From: an uncultured Coriobacteriales bacterium
GTDB lineage: Bacteria; Actinomycetota; Coriobacteriia; Coriobacteriales; UMGS124
DNA: 64,000 bases
Assembly: GCA_902464015.1 (NCBI GenBank)
Contig: CABQHM010000002.1
Span: forward strand, 1-64,000
Direction: 5' to 3'
Shown here in pieces: positions 8,287 to 17,652 of this stretch (positions are counted from its first letter, which is position 1; every line of letters begins with the position of its first letter). Both the position numbers and the translations under genes were made by a program. The notes below the pieces were generated by a model, which searched no databases, was not told the DNA's origin, and saw nothing but the letters and a program-made list of their open reading frames with translations.

Positions 8287-10291
8287 GAGACGCCTCGCAT
8301 TCCTCTTCTGAACTGCCGTCTTGACAGTCTTTGTCCACCTGTACAAAGGCTTGCCTGCATTGGTCGCAGACAGTATGCGCTCGCTGCAAGGCGCCCACAA
8401 GCGTTGCCCAGTCAAGCGGCTTGGAAAGATGCTCGGTAAATCCCGCCTGAAGGCTGCTGGTCACATCATCGGCAAAAGCATTGGCGGTCACGGCAAAAAT
8501 GGGCACGTTGGCCGCATCGGGACGCTGAAGGCCACGGATAGCGCGGGCGGCTTCAAAGCCGTCCATGACAGGCATCATGATGTCGAGCAACACGGCGTCA
8601 AACTCCCATGGAGCCGAAGACTCGAACGTAGCCAGCGCCTGAGCGCCGTCCGAGACGCACACGGGATGCGCGCCCGCTGCGCTAATCATGAACTCGGCTA
8701 TCTCGCGGTTGAGGTCGTTGTCCTCAGCCACCAGTACCCGCATCCCCTCAACCGTAGCGCACCCCATCGGGTCAGGTCGGGCCTCTTGGGTATTCAGCGC
8801 AATTTGATCGGTTGTCTCAAAGGGCAAGACCAGCACAAATGTGGTTCCTTCACCCTCTTTGCTCGTAAAGCTGATGGAGCCGCCCATGTGCTCGGCAAGA
8901 CCTTTGGCAATCGACAATCCCAGGCCGTTGCTCCCCTGCATGGGCGTTACACGCCCCTCGCAGGCAAACGGCTCAAACACATGGCTCTGGAACTCCTCGC
9001 TCATGCCAATGCCCGTATCGGCACACGTATACTGCAGCGTCACCACCCCGTCGGAGTAGGACACTTCTTTGCACCCAAGTGTGACCATACCGCCAGGGTG
9101 GTTGTATTTGACGGCGTTGGACAAAAGGTTCAGAAGCAAGCGCTTCAGATGCGTCGGGCTTGCCAAAACATTGGGATGCTGGATGAAATCCTCCTCGAGG
9201 AGTACCTTCACGCCACAGCTGGCCGCATGCGACTCCACAATCTGCACGAGCTCGGCATTCATCGCGCCCACGTTAATCGGAGCCTTCACAAGCGTGACCT
9301 CGCCGCTCTCAAGTTTGCTCGTGTCAAGAACTTCGTTGACGAGGTTGAGCAGCAAAGTCGAAGCATCCCAAATCTTGCGACGGCATTGCGCCTGGCGCTC
9401 CATATCGTCCGGACACGAGTCGGCTATCTCCACCATGCCGCGAATGCCGTTGATAGGGGTGCGAATGTCATGGCTCATACGCTGGAGAAACACGGTTTTT
9501 GCGTTGTTGGCCGCTTGCGCGGCGTTGGCCGACAACGCCAAATGCTCGTTGTATTCCTTCTCGCGCTTCAAACTCTGCTCATAATGGAGCCGATCGTCGT
9601 TGCGTTTTCTAAGCACGATGACAGCAACGACGACAATGTAGACGGCACAAGCAGCAAGAGCAAACTGCACCGCTTGGCTCATAAGCGACGATACGGGAAC
9701 GTACACATAGATGAAGTAGCTGCGCACCTGGTCCGCCGTGCCGGCATACCAATGCGCGTTATGCCACACAAACGACAGCTCATCCCCGTGTGGATTCATC
9801 GTTTTAAGTTGCTGAATCGGCGTGTCGCGAAGCTCGGTGTCTCCCTGAGCGGCCTCCTGGACAAGCTCAGGGTTGTTCGCAGCCACAAGACGCCCCTCAC
9901 GCTCGATAACAATGGTGCCGGAGCGAGCAGTATCGTAACCGTCGAGAAGGTTCTGCTGAACAAGCGTGTATTTGTCTGCAAAAGCCGCGTCGGTGTGGTA
10001 ATACGCCACCGCAATACCGGGGGCATCACTGCGACAGGCGGCGGCAATGTCAACATAGGAACCGTCGGGCAAATTCGCCCGAACGGCATACACCTCGAAG
10101 GGGTGCTCGGCCACATTGAGCAAGACGTCCTTGCCAATCCACTCCCGCAAAGCGGAAGCGTCCACCTCATCGTTGGAGTATTGGGCTTCGACATTGCCAG
10201 AGGCATCGAGAACAATGACACCCGTGAGTCGCAACTCGTCGACATAACGTTTCAGCGTCGATACCGACAAATCCCCCTTGTCAGAACTCAA
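8279..10291 (-). CDS. Hybrid sensor histidine kinase (C-terminal 670 residues of a split gene)
   Basis: The frame contains an extracytoplasmic sensing region, a transmembrane segment (FALAACAVYIVVVAVIVLRKR), the HisKA box FLQRMSHDIRTPINGIRG, the ATPase boxes NLLSNAVKYNHPGG, DTGIGMS and GSNGLGLSIAKGLAEHMGG, and a receiver domain with the phosphoacceptor aspartate in LLDIMMPVMDGFEAAR. The first transmembrane helix is missing from this frame and sits in the same reading phase upstream (10304-10573), separated by one TAG. The only start here is a TTG at 10291 with no ribosome site. The operon order SBP-kinase-HPt suggests that ligand binding by the lipoprotein is relayed to the kinase. Confidence 0.8.
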   Translation of the reverse strand: MSSDKGDLSVSTLKRYVDELRLTGVIVLDASGNVEAQYSNDEVDASALREWIGKDVLLNVAEHPFEVYAVRANLPDGSYVDIAAACRSDAPGIAVAYYHTDAAFADKYTLVQQNLLDGYDTARSGTIVIEREGRLVAANNPELVQEAAQGDTELRDTPIQQLKTMNPHGDELSFVWHNAHWYAGTADQVRSYFIYVYVPVSSLMSQAVQFALAACAVYIVVVAVIVLRKRNDDRLHYEQSLKREKEYNEHLALSANAAQAANNAKTVFLQRMSHDIRTPINGIRGMVEIADSCPDDMERQAQCRRKIWDASTLLLNLVNEVLDTSKLESGEVTLVKAPINVGAMNAELVQIVESHAASCGVKVLLEEDFIQHPNVLASPTHLKRLLLNLLSNAVKYNHPGGMVTLGCKEVSYSDGVVTLQYTCADTGIGMSEEFQSHVFEPFACEGRVTPMQGSNGLGLSIAKGLAEHMGGSISFTSKEGEGTTFVLVLPFETTDQIALNTQEARPDPMGCATVEGMRVLVAEDNDLNREIAEFMISAAGAHPVCVSDGAQALATFESSAPWEFDAVLLDIMMPVMDGFEAARAIRGLQRPDAANVPIFAVTANAFADDVTSSLQAGFTEHLSKPLDWATLVGALQRAHTVCDQCRQAFVQVDKDCQDGSSEEECEASHE

Positions 10292-10303
10292 ATTGCGTGC
10301 CAG

Positions 10304-10573
10304 CTATCCTGCGTTCTCAAGCGCGCGCAGGGCACTTTGTGCATCACTTGCAGCATTGTAGGAATCGTAAACGAGCGCCTGCTCCTTGATATAGGCAATA
10401 TCTTGAGTAACCCGCGTTGTCACGTAGGAAAAAGTCGAGCTGAAACCCGCAAGGCCCGCCAGGACCGTCAAGACAAACCCGACAAGTATCACGACGACCC
10501 ATAGCCTCTTGTTTGGCTTGGCTTTTTCCACGGGCGACATGGAGGCCGGCTCGAGGGCCGCTTCAGCAGTCAT
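10304..10573 (-). pseudogene. N-terminal fragment of the hybrid kinase, ended by an in-frame TAG
   Basis: ATGACTGCTGAAG starts inside the end of the upstream SBP gene (overlapping ATG...TGA). The 89 residues include a first transmembrane helix (VVVILVGFVLTVLAGLAG) and the start of the periplasmic part, ending ALRALENAG-stop. Continuing in the same phase through the TAG gives LARNLSSDKGDLSV..., which joins directly to the 670-residue frame. A CAG-to-TAG change is the simplest explanation. The intact gene would be 8279-10573, about 764 codons. Alternatives are readthrough or a sequencing error. Confidence 0.75.
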
Positions 10574-11396
10574 GGGCCTCCACTCCCAAAAAGCTGGACA
10601 CATCGCTCAAGTATTCGGAAGCGATAGAATCGAGTGTGCCATCGAGGTACATTTCGGAGAGCGCATCGTCAAGACGCGCGTCAATGCCCCGGGAATCGTT
10701 CAACGCGAAAGCAAACCCCAAATTGACCGTCTGCAAAGGCTCGTCGAGGATGCGAAAATCCATCCCATAGTCGAACGCATACTTCTGGATGGCAATGTCA
10801 TATCCGGCAATCGCGTCGACGTGCCCCTTGGCAAGCATCGGGTACAGCAACGAACGGTCTTGCAGACAATACAGCAGGCCAATCTGAGGCAGTGAACCCC
10901 CGTCGACGGAGTTGTCAAGGAAAACCTGCTCGGATGTAGAGGCGGACTGGACGGCAACCACTCTATCCGCAAGGTCGTCCAAGGTCTGGATATCACTGTC
11001 TGCGACCACGGCAATCACCTGGCGGCCCTGCATGTACGGCCCCGCCCAGCGGTATTTGTCTTCGCGGTCCGTCATTGAGAAGCAGCAGGCAATGACATCT
11101 ATTGAGCCCCTCTCAAGCAGCTCAGCCTTATCTTCCCAATTGATGTTGTGAAATTCGGGAACAAACCCCGTGCGTCTACAGGCCTCCGTGAGGATATCGA
11201 CATCGATACCTGAAGGGCTGCCGTTTTCATCAAGGTAACTGAAGGGAGGATACACGCCAGTCCCCACAACAAGCACAGGGAGGTCATCTTCGGTTTTTTG
11301 CTCGGGCGCATTGGAAGAACAGCCCGCGAGAAGACATGCGCCAACAACAGGCAAGCTCGCGCTTGCGCAGGCAACGAACAGCCTCCTTGTTAGCAT
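10563..11396 (-). CDS. Family-3 extracellular solute-binding lipoprotein
   Basis: 277 residues with a lipoprotein signal (MLTRRLFVACAS... and lipobox LLAGC), then the SBP_bac_3 fold: GTGVYPPFSYLDENGSPSGIDVDI, DVIACCFSMTDREDKYRWAGPY, and the late DAIAGYD and LGFAFALN strands. This fold usually binds polar amino acids. No ABC permease is adjacent; it is the first gene of an operon with a hybrid kinase and an HPt protein, so it probably works as the ligand-binding part of a sensor. The ATG at 11396 follows GGGGAGG and overlaps the kinase start by 11 bases at its 3' end. Confidence 0.85.
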   Translation of the reverse strand: MLTRRLFVACASASLPVVGACLLAGCSSNAPEQKTEDDLPVLVVGTGVYPPFSYLDENGSPSGIDVDILTEACRRTGFVPEFHNINWEDKAELLERGSIDVIACCFSMTDREDKYRWAGPYMQGRQVIAVVADSDIQTLDDLADRVVAVQSASTSEQVFLDNSVDGGSLPQIGLLYCLQDRSLLYPMLAKGHVDAIAGYDIAIQKYAFDYGMDFRILDEPLQTVNLGFAFALNDSRGIDARLDDALSEMYLDGTLDSIASEYLSDVSSFLGVEAHDC

Positions 11397-11566
11397 GGTC
11401 GCCTCCCCTAGCTCATCCGGCCGGGCAATAATACCAGAGGCCTGGTATATACGACACGGGAAATATGAAGCCGCCGCCTGCCGGGTTGCGCAGGATATGC
11501 ACATTGGAAAGAGAAGCGTCCCCTATCATCTGCGAAAAAGAACGCATGCGGCGAGAAAGGACCGAC

Positions 11567-12787
11567 ATGACCCTGCACATTATCGAGGAGTCGCAGAGGT
11601 GCCTGCGCTGCAAGCGCCCGCTTTGCCAGGAGGCGTGCCCCGTGCACACTCCCATCCCCCAGGTCGTGGACCTCTTTCGCGAGCGCCGCATCGAAGAGGC
11701 GGGAGCGTTGCTCTTCGCCAACAACCCCCTGTCGTTTGCATGCTCGCTCGTGTGCAACCACGGCGAGCAGTGCCAGGGAGCATGCGTGCTGGGGCGCAAG
11801 GGCTCCCCCGTGCAGTTCTGGGCCATCGAGAGCTATGTGTCCGACGCGTACCTCGACCGCATGCGACTCCAAGCCCCGCCGTCCTGCGGCAAGAAGGTCG
11901 CCGTCATCGGCAGCGGGCCAGCCGGCATTGTGGCGGCGTTCATGCTGGGCAAGGCGGGATGCGACGTCACCGTGTTTGAGCAGCGCTCCGAGGTGGGCGG
12001 CGTGATGCGCTACGGCATCCCGGACTTTCGCCTGCCGCGCTCGGCGGTAAGGCGTTTTCGCACCGCGCTCGAGGACCTCGGCGTCAAGATCCGCCCCAAC
12101 ACAGCAATCGGCGAGGCACTGCTTATCGAGGACCTCTTCCGCGATGGGTACGACTCCGTTTTTGTGGGCACGGGCACCTGGCGCGCCAAGACGCTCGGCA
12201 TCCCCGGCGAGACGCGCGGCAACGTGCACTTTGGCCTGGACTACCTTGTGAGCCCGGACTCCTATGAGATCGGCGAGGATGTGGCCGTCATCGGCGTGGG
12301 CAACACCGCCATGGACGTGGCGCGCACGGCGTTTCGCCACGGCGCCAGGCGCGTGACGCTCTACGCGCGCTCGAAACACGTCTCGGCAAGTTCCGACGAG
12401 GTGGAGTACGCTCAGCTCGATGGAGCCGACATCGTGTACGGTAAAGCCGTGTGCGCCATCAACGAGACCGGCCCCGTCTTCAGGACGGCGCTGTTCGACG
12501 CCGACGACAAGGTGATCGGCTACGAGGAGGAGCTCGACCAGGTGGCGTGCGACACGGTGATCATCGCCGCCTCGCAAAAGCCGCTGAGCAAGCTCGTGTC
12601 CACCACCAAGGGACTCACCTGCGACGAGCGAGGTCTTCTGTGCGTCGACGAGCTGGGTCAGACGAGCGTGGAGGGCGTGTTTGCGGCAGGCGACGTGGTA
12701 ACCGGGCCCAAAACCGTGGTGCATACGGTGGAGGCAACGAAGCGCGCCGTGGAGGGAATGCTCGCGTATATGGGAGTTGAGGTGTAG
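11567..12787 (+). CDS. GltD-like NAD(P)H/FAD-dependent iron-sulfur oxidoreductase
   Basis: 406 residues. An N-terminal 4Fe-4S region (CLRCKRPLCQEACPVHTPIP, then CNHGEQCQGACVLGRKG) is followed by an FAD-binding GSGPAGIVAAFMLGKAG, the MRYGIPDFRLP motif of the glutamate-synthase small-subunit family, an NAD(P)-binding GVGNTAMDVARTA, and the terminal FAD motif GVFAAGDVVTGPKTVVHTVEATK. The family includes GltD, the NADPH-side subunits of NfnAB and PreT-type dehydrogenases. No large subunit is next to it, so the partner is unknown. The ATG at 11567 follows GAGAAAGG; the frame extends upstream to 11465 without support. Confidence 0.8.
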   Translation: MTLHIIEESQRCLRCKRPLCQEACPVHTPIPQVVDLFRERRIEEAGALLFANNPLSFACSLVCNHGEQCQGACVLGRKGSPVQFWAIESYVSDAYLDRMRLQAPPSCGKKVAVIGSGPAGIVAAFMLGKAGCDVTVFEQRSEVGGVMRYGIPDFRLPRSAVRRFRTALEDLGVKIRPNTAIGEALLIEDLFRDGYDSVFVGTGTWRAKTLGIPGETRGNVHFGLDYLVSPDSYEIGEDVAVIGVGNTAMDVARTAFRHGARRVTLYARSKHVSASSDEVEYAQLDGADIVYGKAVCAINETGPVFRTALFDADDKVIGYEEELDQVACDTVIIAASQKPLSKLVSTTKGLTCDERGLLCVDELGQTSVEGVFAAGDVVTGPKTVVHTVEATKRAVEGMLAYMGVEV

Positions 12788-12847
12788 AGAACCGAAGGCA
12801 CCCCGGTGCCGGGCCTTTTCTGCTAAAAGCTCGATATCTGCACTACG

Positions 12848-12887
12848 AAAAAGGCTGCCGTGCGAGGTGAATCGCACGGCAGCCTTT
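12848..12887. terminator. Bidirectional terminator between the GltD-like gene and the pilin gene
   Basis: AAAAAGGCTGCCGTGCGA pairs with TCGCACGGCAGCCTTT across a GGTGAA loop. It has a T-tract on the plus side (CCTTTGTT) and, through the AAAAA, on the minus side. It separates the convergent GltD-like gene and the pilin-like pseudogene. Confidence 0.75.
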
Positions 12888-12970
12888 GTTGGTTCGGACA
12901 GGGACGGGGCCCGTGCGCCTCGATGGCGCGGGGCAAGTTCGCCCTCATACAACCCGAAGGTTGAACGTTC

Positions 12971-12996
12971 CGGGGAGCCCGAGCGCGGGCTCCCCG
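12971..12996 (-). terminator. GC-rich hairpin just after the pilin-like gene
   Basis: CGGGGAGCCCG and CGCGGGCTCCCCG form a near-perfect stem 10 bases downstream of the pilin-like stop codon. There is no U-tract; the stronger hairpin at 12848-12887 follows. Confidence 0.45.
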
Positions 12997-13005
12997 GATG
13001 GATCC

Positions 13006-15627
13006 TTAGAGCTGCTCGTTACGCTTGCGCGAGCGCAGGCCCAGGAAGAGGCCGGTCGCAGCAAGCGTGACACCGGCAGCGGCGGTCAGGGCCATGGCCT
13101 CGACAGGCGTCTCATCGCCCGTCTTGGGCACAGAGGGCTTCTCGGGCACAACGGACTTGTAGGCGTTGTTGAACAGCGCCGCAGCGCCGTCGGCCGTGGC
13201 AGTGGAGTACTCCACCGTCACAGGAAGCTTGCCGTCGCCGTCGTTGTCGTCACCCACGGTGAGCGTGACCGTCACGTCGGGGGCGTTGGTCCAGCCATCA
13301 CCAGCGGGCGTGGTCTCGTGGATGGTGTACGAGAACGTCTTACCCGCATCGGCGAGCGCGAAGTCGACCGAGCCGAAGGAAGCCACAGTGGAGCCGACGG
13401 TGGTTGCAATCGTCTGCGCGGGCATCTTGGCCGCCGAGGCGTCGTCGTTGGCGCTCAGGGCAAAGTCGAACTTCTGGTCGGCAGCGGGAGCTGCGCCGTT
13501 GACCAGCTTGGCCACGGCAATGTCAGCGCTGCCGCAGGCCTCGTGCTTGTTGTCGAACTTGGCGGCAGTGCCATCGATGTCAGAGCGATCGTAGACAACC
13601 TCGGCCTTGAGCGTCTTGGTCGCCTCGTCGCGGGTGACAGTGACGGTCACCTTGACGTCGCCGTCGTTAGTCCAGCCGTCGCCCAGGTCGGACGTCTCGT
13701 GAATCGTGAACTCGTACGTACCGACCTTGTCAAAGGTGAGCTGATCGAAAACCGCCTCGGGTTTCTCGTCAGAACCCTTGATGGTGATCTCGTCGCCAAG
13801 CTGATTGCCGACCTTGTCAAGCAGCGTAAAGGTGAACTGCTCATGAGGCTGCAGCGGTCCGCCGTTCACGGTCTTGGTGACCTTGAGGTCAGCCGTAGCG
13901 GAAGCGGCATGGACGTTGTCGAACTGTGCGGCATCGACGGAGGAGCCGTCATAGGTGACCTTCGCAACGAGGTCGCGGCCGTTCTCGGCGTAGTCAACGG
14001 TGACCGTGACCTTGACGTCGCCGGCGTTGAACCAGCCATCGCCCAGGTCGGTGGTCTCGTGCACGGTGTACTCGTAGGTGCCGGGAGCGTCAAAGGTCAG
14101 CTCGCCGAACTCGGCAGTGCTGGTGCCATTGACGGTGATCTCGTCGCCGACCTGCTCGTTGTTCTTGTCGAGCAGCGTGAAAGTGAACTTCTCGTGCTCC
14201 TCGGCATTCTTCACACCGTTGACCGTCTTGTCGACCTTGACGGTGGCAGTCGCCTTCTGAGCCTCGTAGGCGTTGTCGAACTTGGCCGCAGTGGCGGAGC
14301 CGTCAAAGTAGGAGACGATGGCAGTAAGCGTGTTGTCATCGCCGCGCTCGCTCACCGCAACGGTCGCGATGACGTCGGGGGCCTTAGTCCAGGTGCCTGC
14401 ACCCTCCGTGAGCTCGGTCACCTCGTGAATGCGGTAGGTGTAGGTCTTTCCTGCGTCCTTGTCGGATAGCTTGGCCGTGGCGAAGGCAGCGGAGCCGTCC
14501 TCGCCGGTGGTGACGTTGGCGAGCGCGGGCGCGCCCTCGTCGGCGGAGGTGGCGGAGAACTCGAACGTCTCCCCCGCCTTGGGGGCGGCGCCGTTGACGG
14601 TCTTGCTCACCGCGAGCTGGAACTCGCCCGTCACCACGAGGGTGTCGTTCTTCTTGTTGGTAATGTTGAAGGAGGTCGCCGGGCTGGGTTCAGCAATGCC
14701 GAGCGCCTTGGCCTTGTCGAGGGCCTCCTGGTACTTCTCCTGGCTGTAGGTGCCTTTGAACATGAAGTATGTTCTGTCGGTAGAGCGCTGATAACCCGCA
14801 GGCGCCTGGGTCTCCACAAAGTAGTACAGCGTGCAGGCAAGCAGTGGCTTGTCCGCGGAGCCGAATCGCACCACGCCGTTTGCGTTGCTCGCCTGGGTTT
14901 CCACAAGCGTTTCGGTGCCGTCCCAGGCAACCTGGTACAGCTCAAACGTTGCTCCTTCGAGGGCTTTCTTGGCATTGGCGGCATCGAACTTCGTAATGGT
15001 GATGCCATGGCCCGAGCCCTCGGTGGTGGCTCCAGCCTTCACGACCGTCCACATCTTCTCATGCGAGGTCGCGCTGTTGGCAACACCGGTAAGCTCGGCG
15101 CTGTTCGTCAGGTTGACCTGGTCGCCGGGGTTTCCGGCAGGCTGCACCTGATACACCACATCAACCGCACAGGAGTCGGGAATGGTAACGGTGAGCCTTG
15201 TCGCACGGGCGCCACTGGCAAGCGTAACGTTCTCAGTGAGGGTGAGGCAATTGGGAACCTCAGTGGTCGTGCCTTGGTAATACACATGGAATGTGGCCGG
15301 CAAGTACGTGCACTTGGGGTCCATCGTGTCCACAAGCGTCAGAGTGTCAGAGCCCGGCACGAGGTCGACCGCGCTCTTGTTCACCGAGATGGTATACTTG
15401 ATGTAGGAGCTGTTGGGCACCTGTTCGGCAGACTTCTTCATGATCTCGTTCGTGCCCTCGTCGGTCTTGAAACCAGCGGGGAAGGTCTGCGTGCCGGCCT
15501 GAGCGTATGCCTTGTTGGTGAACTGCACCGCCGAACCGGTGTTGCCCAGGGCAGAGCTATGCACGGTAGTCTGATACTGAAGCTCAACGTAATAGTTAAC
15601 GTCTGCCTTGACGCCCTCATGAGGCAC
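13006..15627 (-). pseudogene. Sortase-anchored pilin-like protein missing its N-terminus
   Basis: An 873-codon frame. In order: an isopeptide-type backbone region; a SpaA/CnaB-type domain (ITKFDAANAKKALEGATFEL to ETQAPAGYQRS); about five FctA/Spy0128-type pilin linkage domains (repeats of KTVNG...FTFTLLDK...GTYEYTVHETTDLGDGW); then VPKTG, a hydrophobic helix and the charged tail RSRKRNEQL, the sortase signal. There is no signal peptide. The frame begins at a GTG (15627) without a ribosome site, six codons after a stop. A terminator of the neighbouring LuxR gene lies only 90 bases upstream, and another frame (to 15683) gives possible upstream residues, suggesting a frameshift plus deletion. 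No sortase gene is nearby. Probably not expressed as a surface protein. Confidence 0.75.
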
Positions 15628-15712
15628 AGGATATTGTGTCCTTTAGCTTGCTCACGTGCCGTTTCAACACCGGTACCGATCACTTTCCCGCTTGCCGAGG
15701 TTTAACGACATG

Positions 15713-15759
15713 AAAAAATCCCGCATCGGTTCAGAAAAGACCATACGACCGACACGGGA
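15713..15759 (-). terminator. Terminator of the minus-strand LuxR gene
   Basis: On the minus strand TCCCGTGTCGGT pairs with ACCGATGCGGGA and is followed by TTTTTT. It lies 122 bases after the LuxR stop and isolates the headless pilin gene from upstream transcription. Confidence 0.75.
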
Positions 15760-15880
15760 GCAACAAATATTAGATTGTGAATGTACTCTGCGTGAATTAA
15801 GCGCGTCCGACAAAGCGGGCAGTGGCGGCAGACAGCACGCAGATGCAGGCGCGCTGCAACAGGCGAGTCAAATTGAGCCC

Positions 15881-17371
15881 TTAGCGCTTATCGGCCAGCG
15901 GGTCGAGGAGCTCGACTATCTCGGATCGAGAGTGCACTCCCGTCTTGTCATAGATATGACGCACGTGCGTCTTCACCGTGGAAGGCGACAAGTAGAGCTT
16001 TTCCTGGATGTACTTGAGCGTGTGGCCGGTGGCCCAAAGACGAAAAACCTCAGTCTCGCGGGCAGACAGCATATAAGACGAGGCAAGCTCGCCGATACGC
16101 TCGTCGAGCGAGGGCTGAACCGCCTGCGCAACAACGGGGCCTTCAGTCCTAGACGGGCACGGCCCATCGCATGGGGAGCCTGCCTGAACCTGCGCAGTAC
16201 CCTCCCCGCCATCAGATGCCGGGGCCACGTCGGCAATATCGGGATACTTGCCCATCTCGCCTGTAAAGAGAAACGCCGCCGCCCCCACGAGCAGCGCGAC
16301 AACCACAATGAGCAGAACGCCTTGATTTACGAAGCCAAACACGCTCAGTACACCCGCAAGGCCCTCACCAATGTGACCCGCCAAGCAACCTGCGGCGTAC
16401 ACGAGTGCGGCTGGAGCCGTACCACGAGCACGCGCGAGAAGCGCCAATTCGGCCATAAGCGTCCATGCCACGATCTTCACGCCCACAAAGGTGATGACAA
16501 CGGCAATTTGCGCGCCTTCGGCCCATTCGGAAAGCAGGAACGCGGCAAGCACCTGGCCCACCATGAGTATCTTGTAGAGGCTCGTGAGCGCGACGCAGCC
16601 GTGCAGCAAGATACACGTAGCCATGACAACCACGCTCGTGAGCACGGCCGCAATGGCAGTCTGCCAGGTAAAATAATCAAGTGGGGCACCGGACTGGGCA
16701 AGCGTGGACCCAATGGCGAAATATGTGATGCCGATTGCCGCAAGCACACGCGCAGGAATGGCCTCCAGCGTCACGCTTACCAGTTTCGCCAGCGGCACAG
16801 GCATACCCTTGGCGGGCCCATCCGACGCCGGGGAGCGCACAGGCTGCACCACGAGAACGAACACGGCTAGAGGCAACAACGTCTCCACGACGCATACAAT
16901 CTGCAAGCCCATTTCTGCCACAACCGTGCTTCCCAGATAGGCAAGCATATATGAAACCGAGGCGTAGACCACCGCGCGCCCGGCGCTTATCTCAGCGTAA
17001 ACTTCACCGCACGCCACCAATAAAAATGCAAAGGCAACCGAGAACACAGCCGTGGGCACCCAGTCGATGCATTCAGGCAGCCATGCCACCCCGGAAAAAT
17101 GCAAGAACGACCCCGCGCTCGAAAGAAACGCGCACACGCCCAGAAGGGCGACGCGGCAGCGCATCGGGGAAGCCGTGCACGAGCGAGCAACCAGCCAAGC
17201 AGCCGCAAAACCCACCACGCTGAACGCCATGGAGGCCATGCGCGAGGCAAAGGGAGCGCTCAAAAGAACGCTGCCCGACCCATCGAGAAACAAGATGTTG
17301 CCCCACAGGGTACACAGGGCAAGCGCCAGCGCACGGCCGAGATGCGATGTTTCGTTTGCGCCCTCTTGCAT
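15881..17371 (-). CDS. Membrane-embedded LuxR-type transcriptional regulator
   Basis: 496 residues: about a dozen hydrophobic segments, a soluble linker from about residue 380, and a C-terminal LuxR helix-turn-helix (MLSARETEVFRLWATGHT...LSPSTVKTHVRHIYDKTGVHSRSEIVELL). The ATG at 17371 follows AAGGGGAGGG; the longer open frame to 17488 lacks a ribosome site and covers the operator-like palindrome at 17438. It is divergent from the exported flavoprotein gene at 17653, the usual regulator-target arrangement. Confidence 0.82.
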   Translation of the reverse strand: MQEGANETSHLGRALALALCTLWGNILFLDGSGSVLLSAPFASRMASMAFSVVGFAAAWLVARSCTASPMRCRVALLGVCAFLSSAGSFLHFSGVAWLPECIDWVPTAVFSVAFAFLLVACGEVYAEISAGRAVVYASVSYMLAYLGSTVVAEMGLQIVCVVETLLPLAVFVLVVQPVRSPASDGPAKGMPVPLAKLVSVTLEAIPARVLAAIGITYFAIGSTLAQSGAPLDYFTWQTAIAAVLTSVVVMATCILLHGCVALTSLYKILMVGQVLAAFLLSEWAEGAQIAVVITFVGVKIVAWTLMAELALLARARGTAPAALVYAAGCLAGHIGEGLAGVLSVFGFVNQGVLLIVVVALLVGAAAFLFTGEMGKYPDIADVAPASDGGEGTAQVQAGSPCDGPCPSRTEGPVVAQAVQPSLDERIGELASSYMLSARETEVFRLWATGHTLKYIQEKLYLSPSTVKTHVRHIYDKTGVHSRSEIVELLDPLADKR

Positions 17372-17437
17372 TCTTTGCCCTCCCCTTAGTGCGTCTATCA
17401 CCGAGACAGAAAGAGTACTCGCAGGTAGAAGATTGTA

Positions 17438-17456
17438 ATCGACCCTCAGGGTCGAT
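17438..17456. promoter_or_regulatory. Perfect 19-bp palindrome between the divergent LuxR and flavoprotein genes
   Basis: ATCGACCCTCAGGGTCGAT is a perfect dyad with one central base, 67 bases from the LuxR start and 197 from the flavoprotein start. Its position in the 281-bp divergent gap makes it the best candidate operator for the adjacent LuxR protein. A hairpin role cannot be excluded. Confidence 0.5.
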
Positions 17457-17652
17457 GCAGCGCTCAAGAAGCCCCAATGGGTGAACATCCGCTCTTTCTC
17501 ACATCATCGCCCATCGAACCCGATAAGAGAACCCGGTCTGCGCCTACAGTCACAAATGTTCAGCGGCGGCAAGCCACACAGCAAGCCGCACGCACAGCCT
17601 AAAGGGCGCACGCAATCGTGCGGCCTCCCACTTTCTGAGGAAAGGAACCACC

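Noticed and set aside
12886..14469. Plus-strand open frame of 527 codons over the pilin-like gene
   Set aside because: Antisense shadow of the repeated FctA domains; the repetitive composition simply mirrors the minus-strand repeats.
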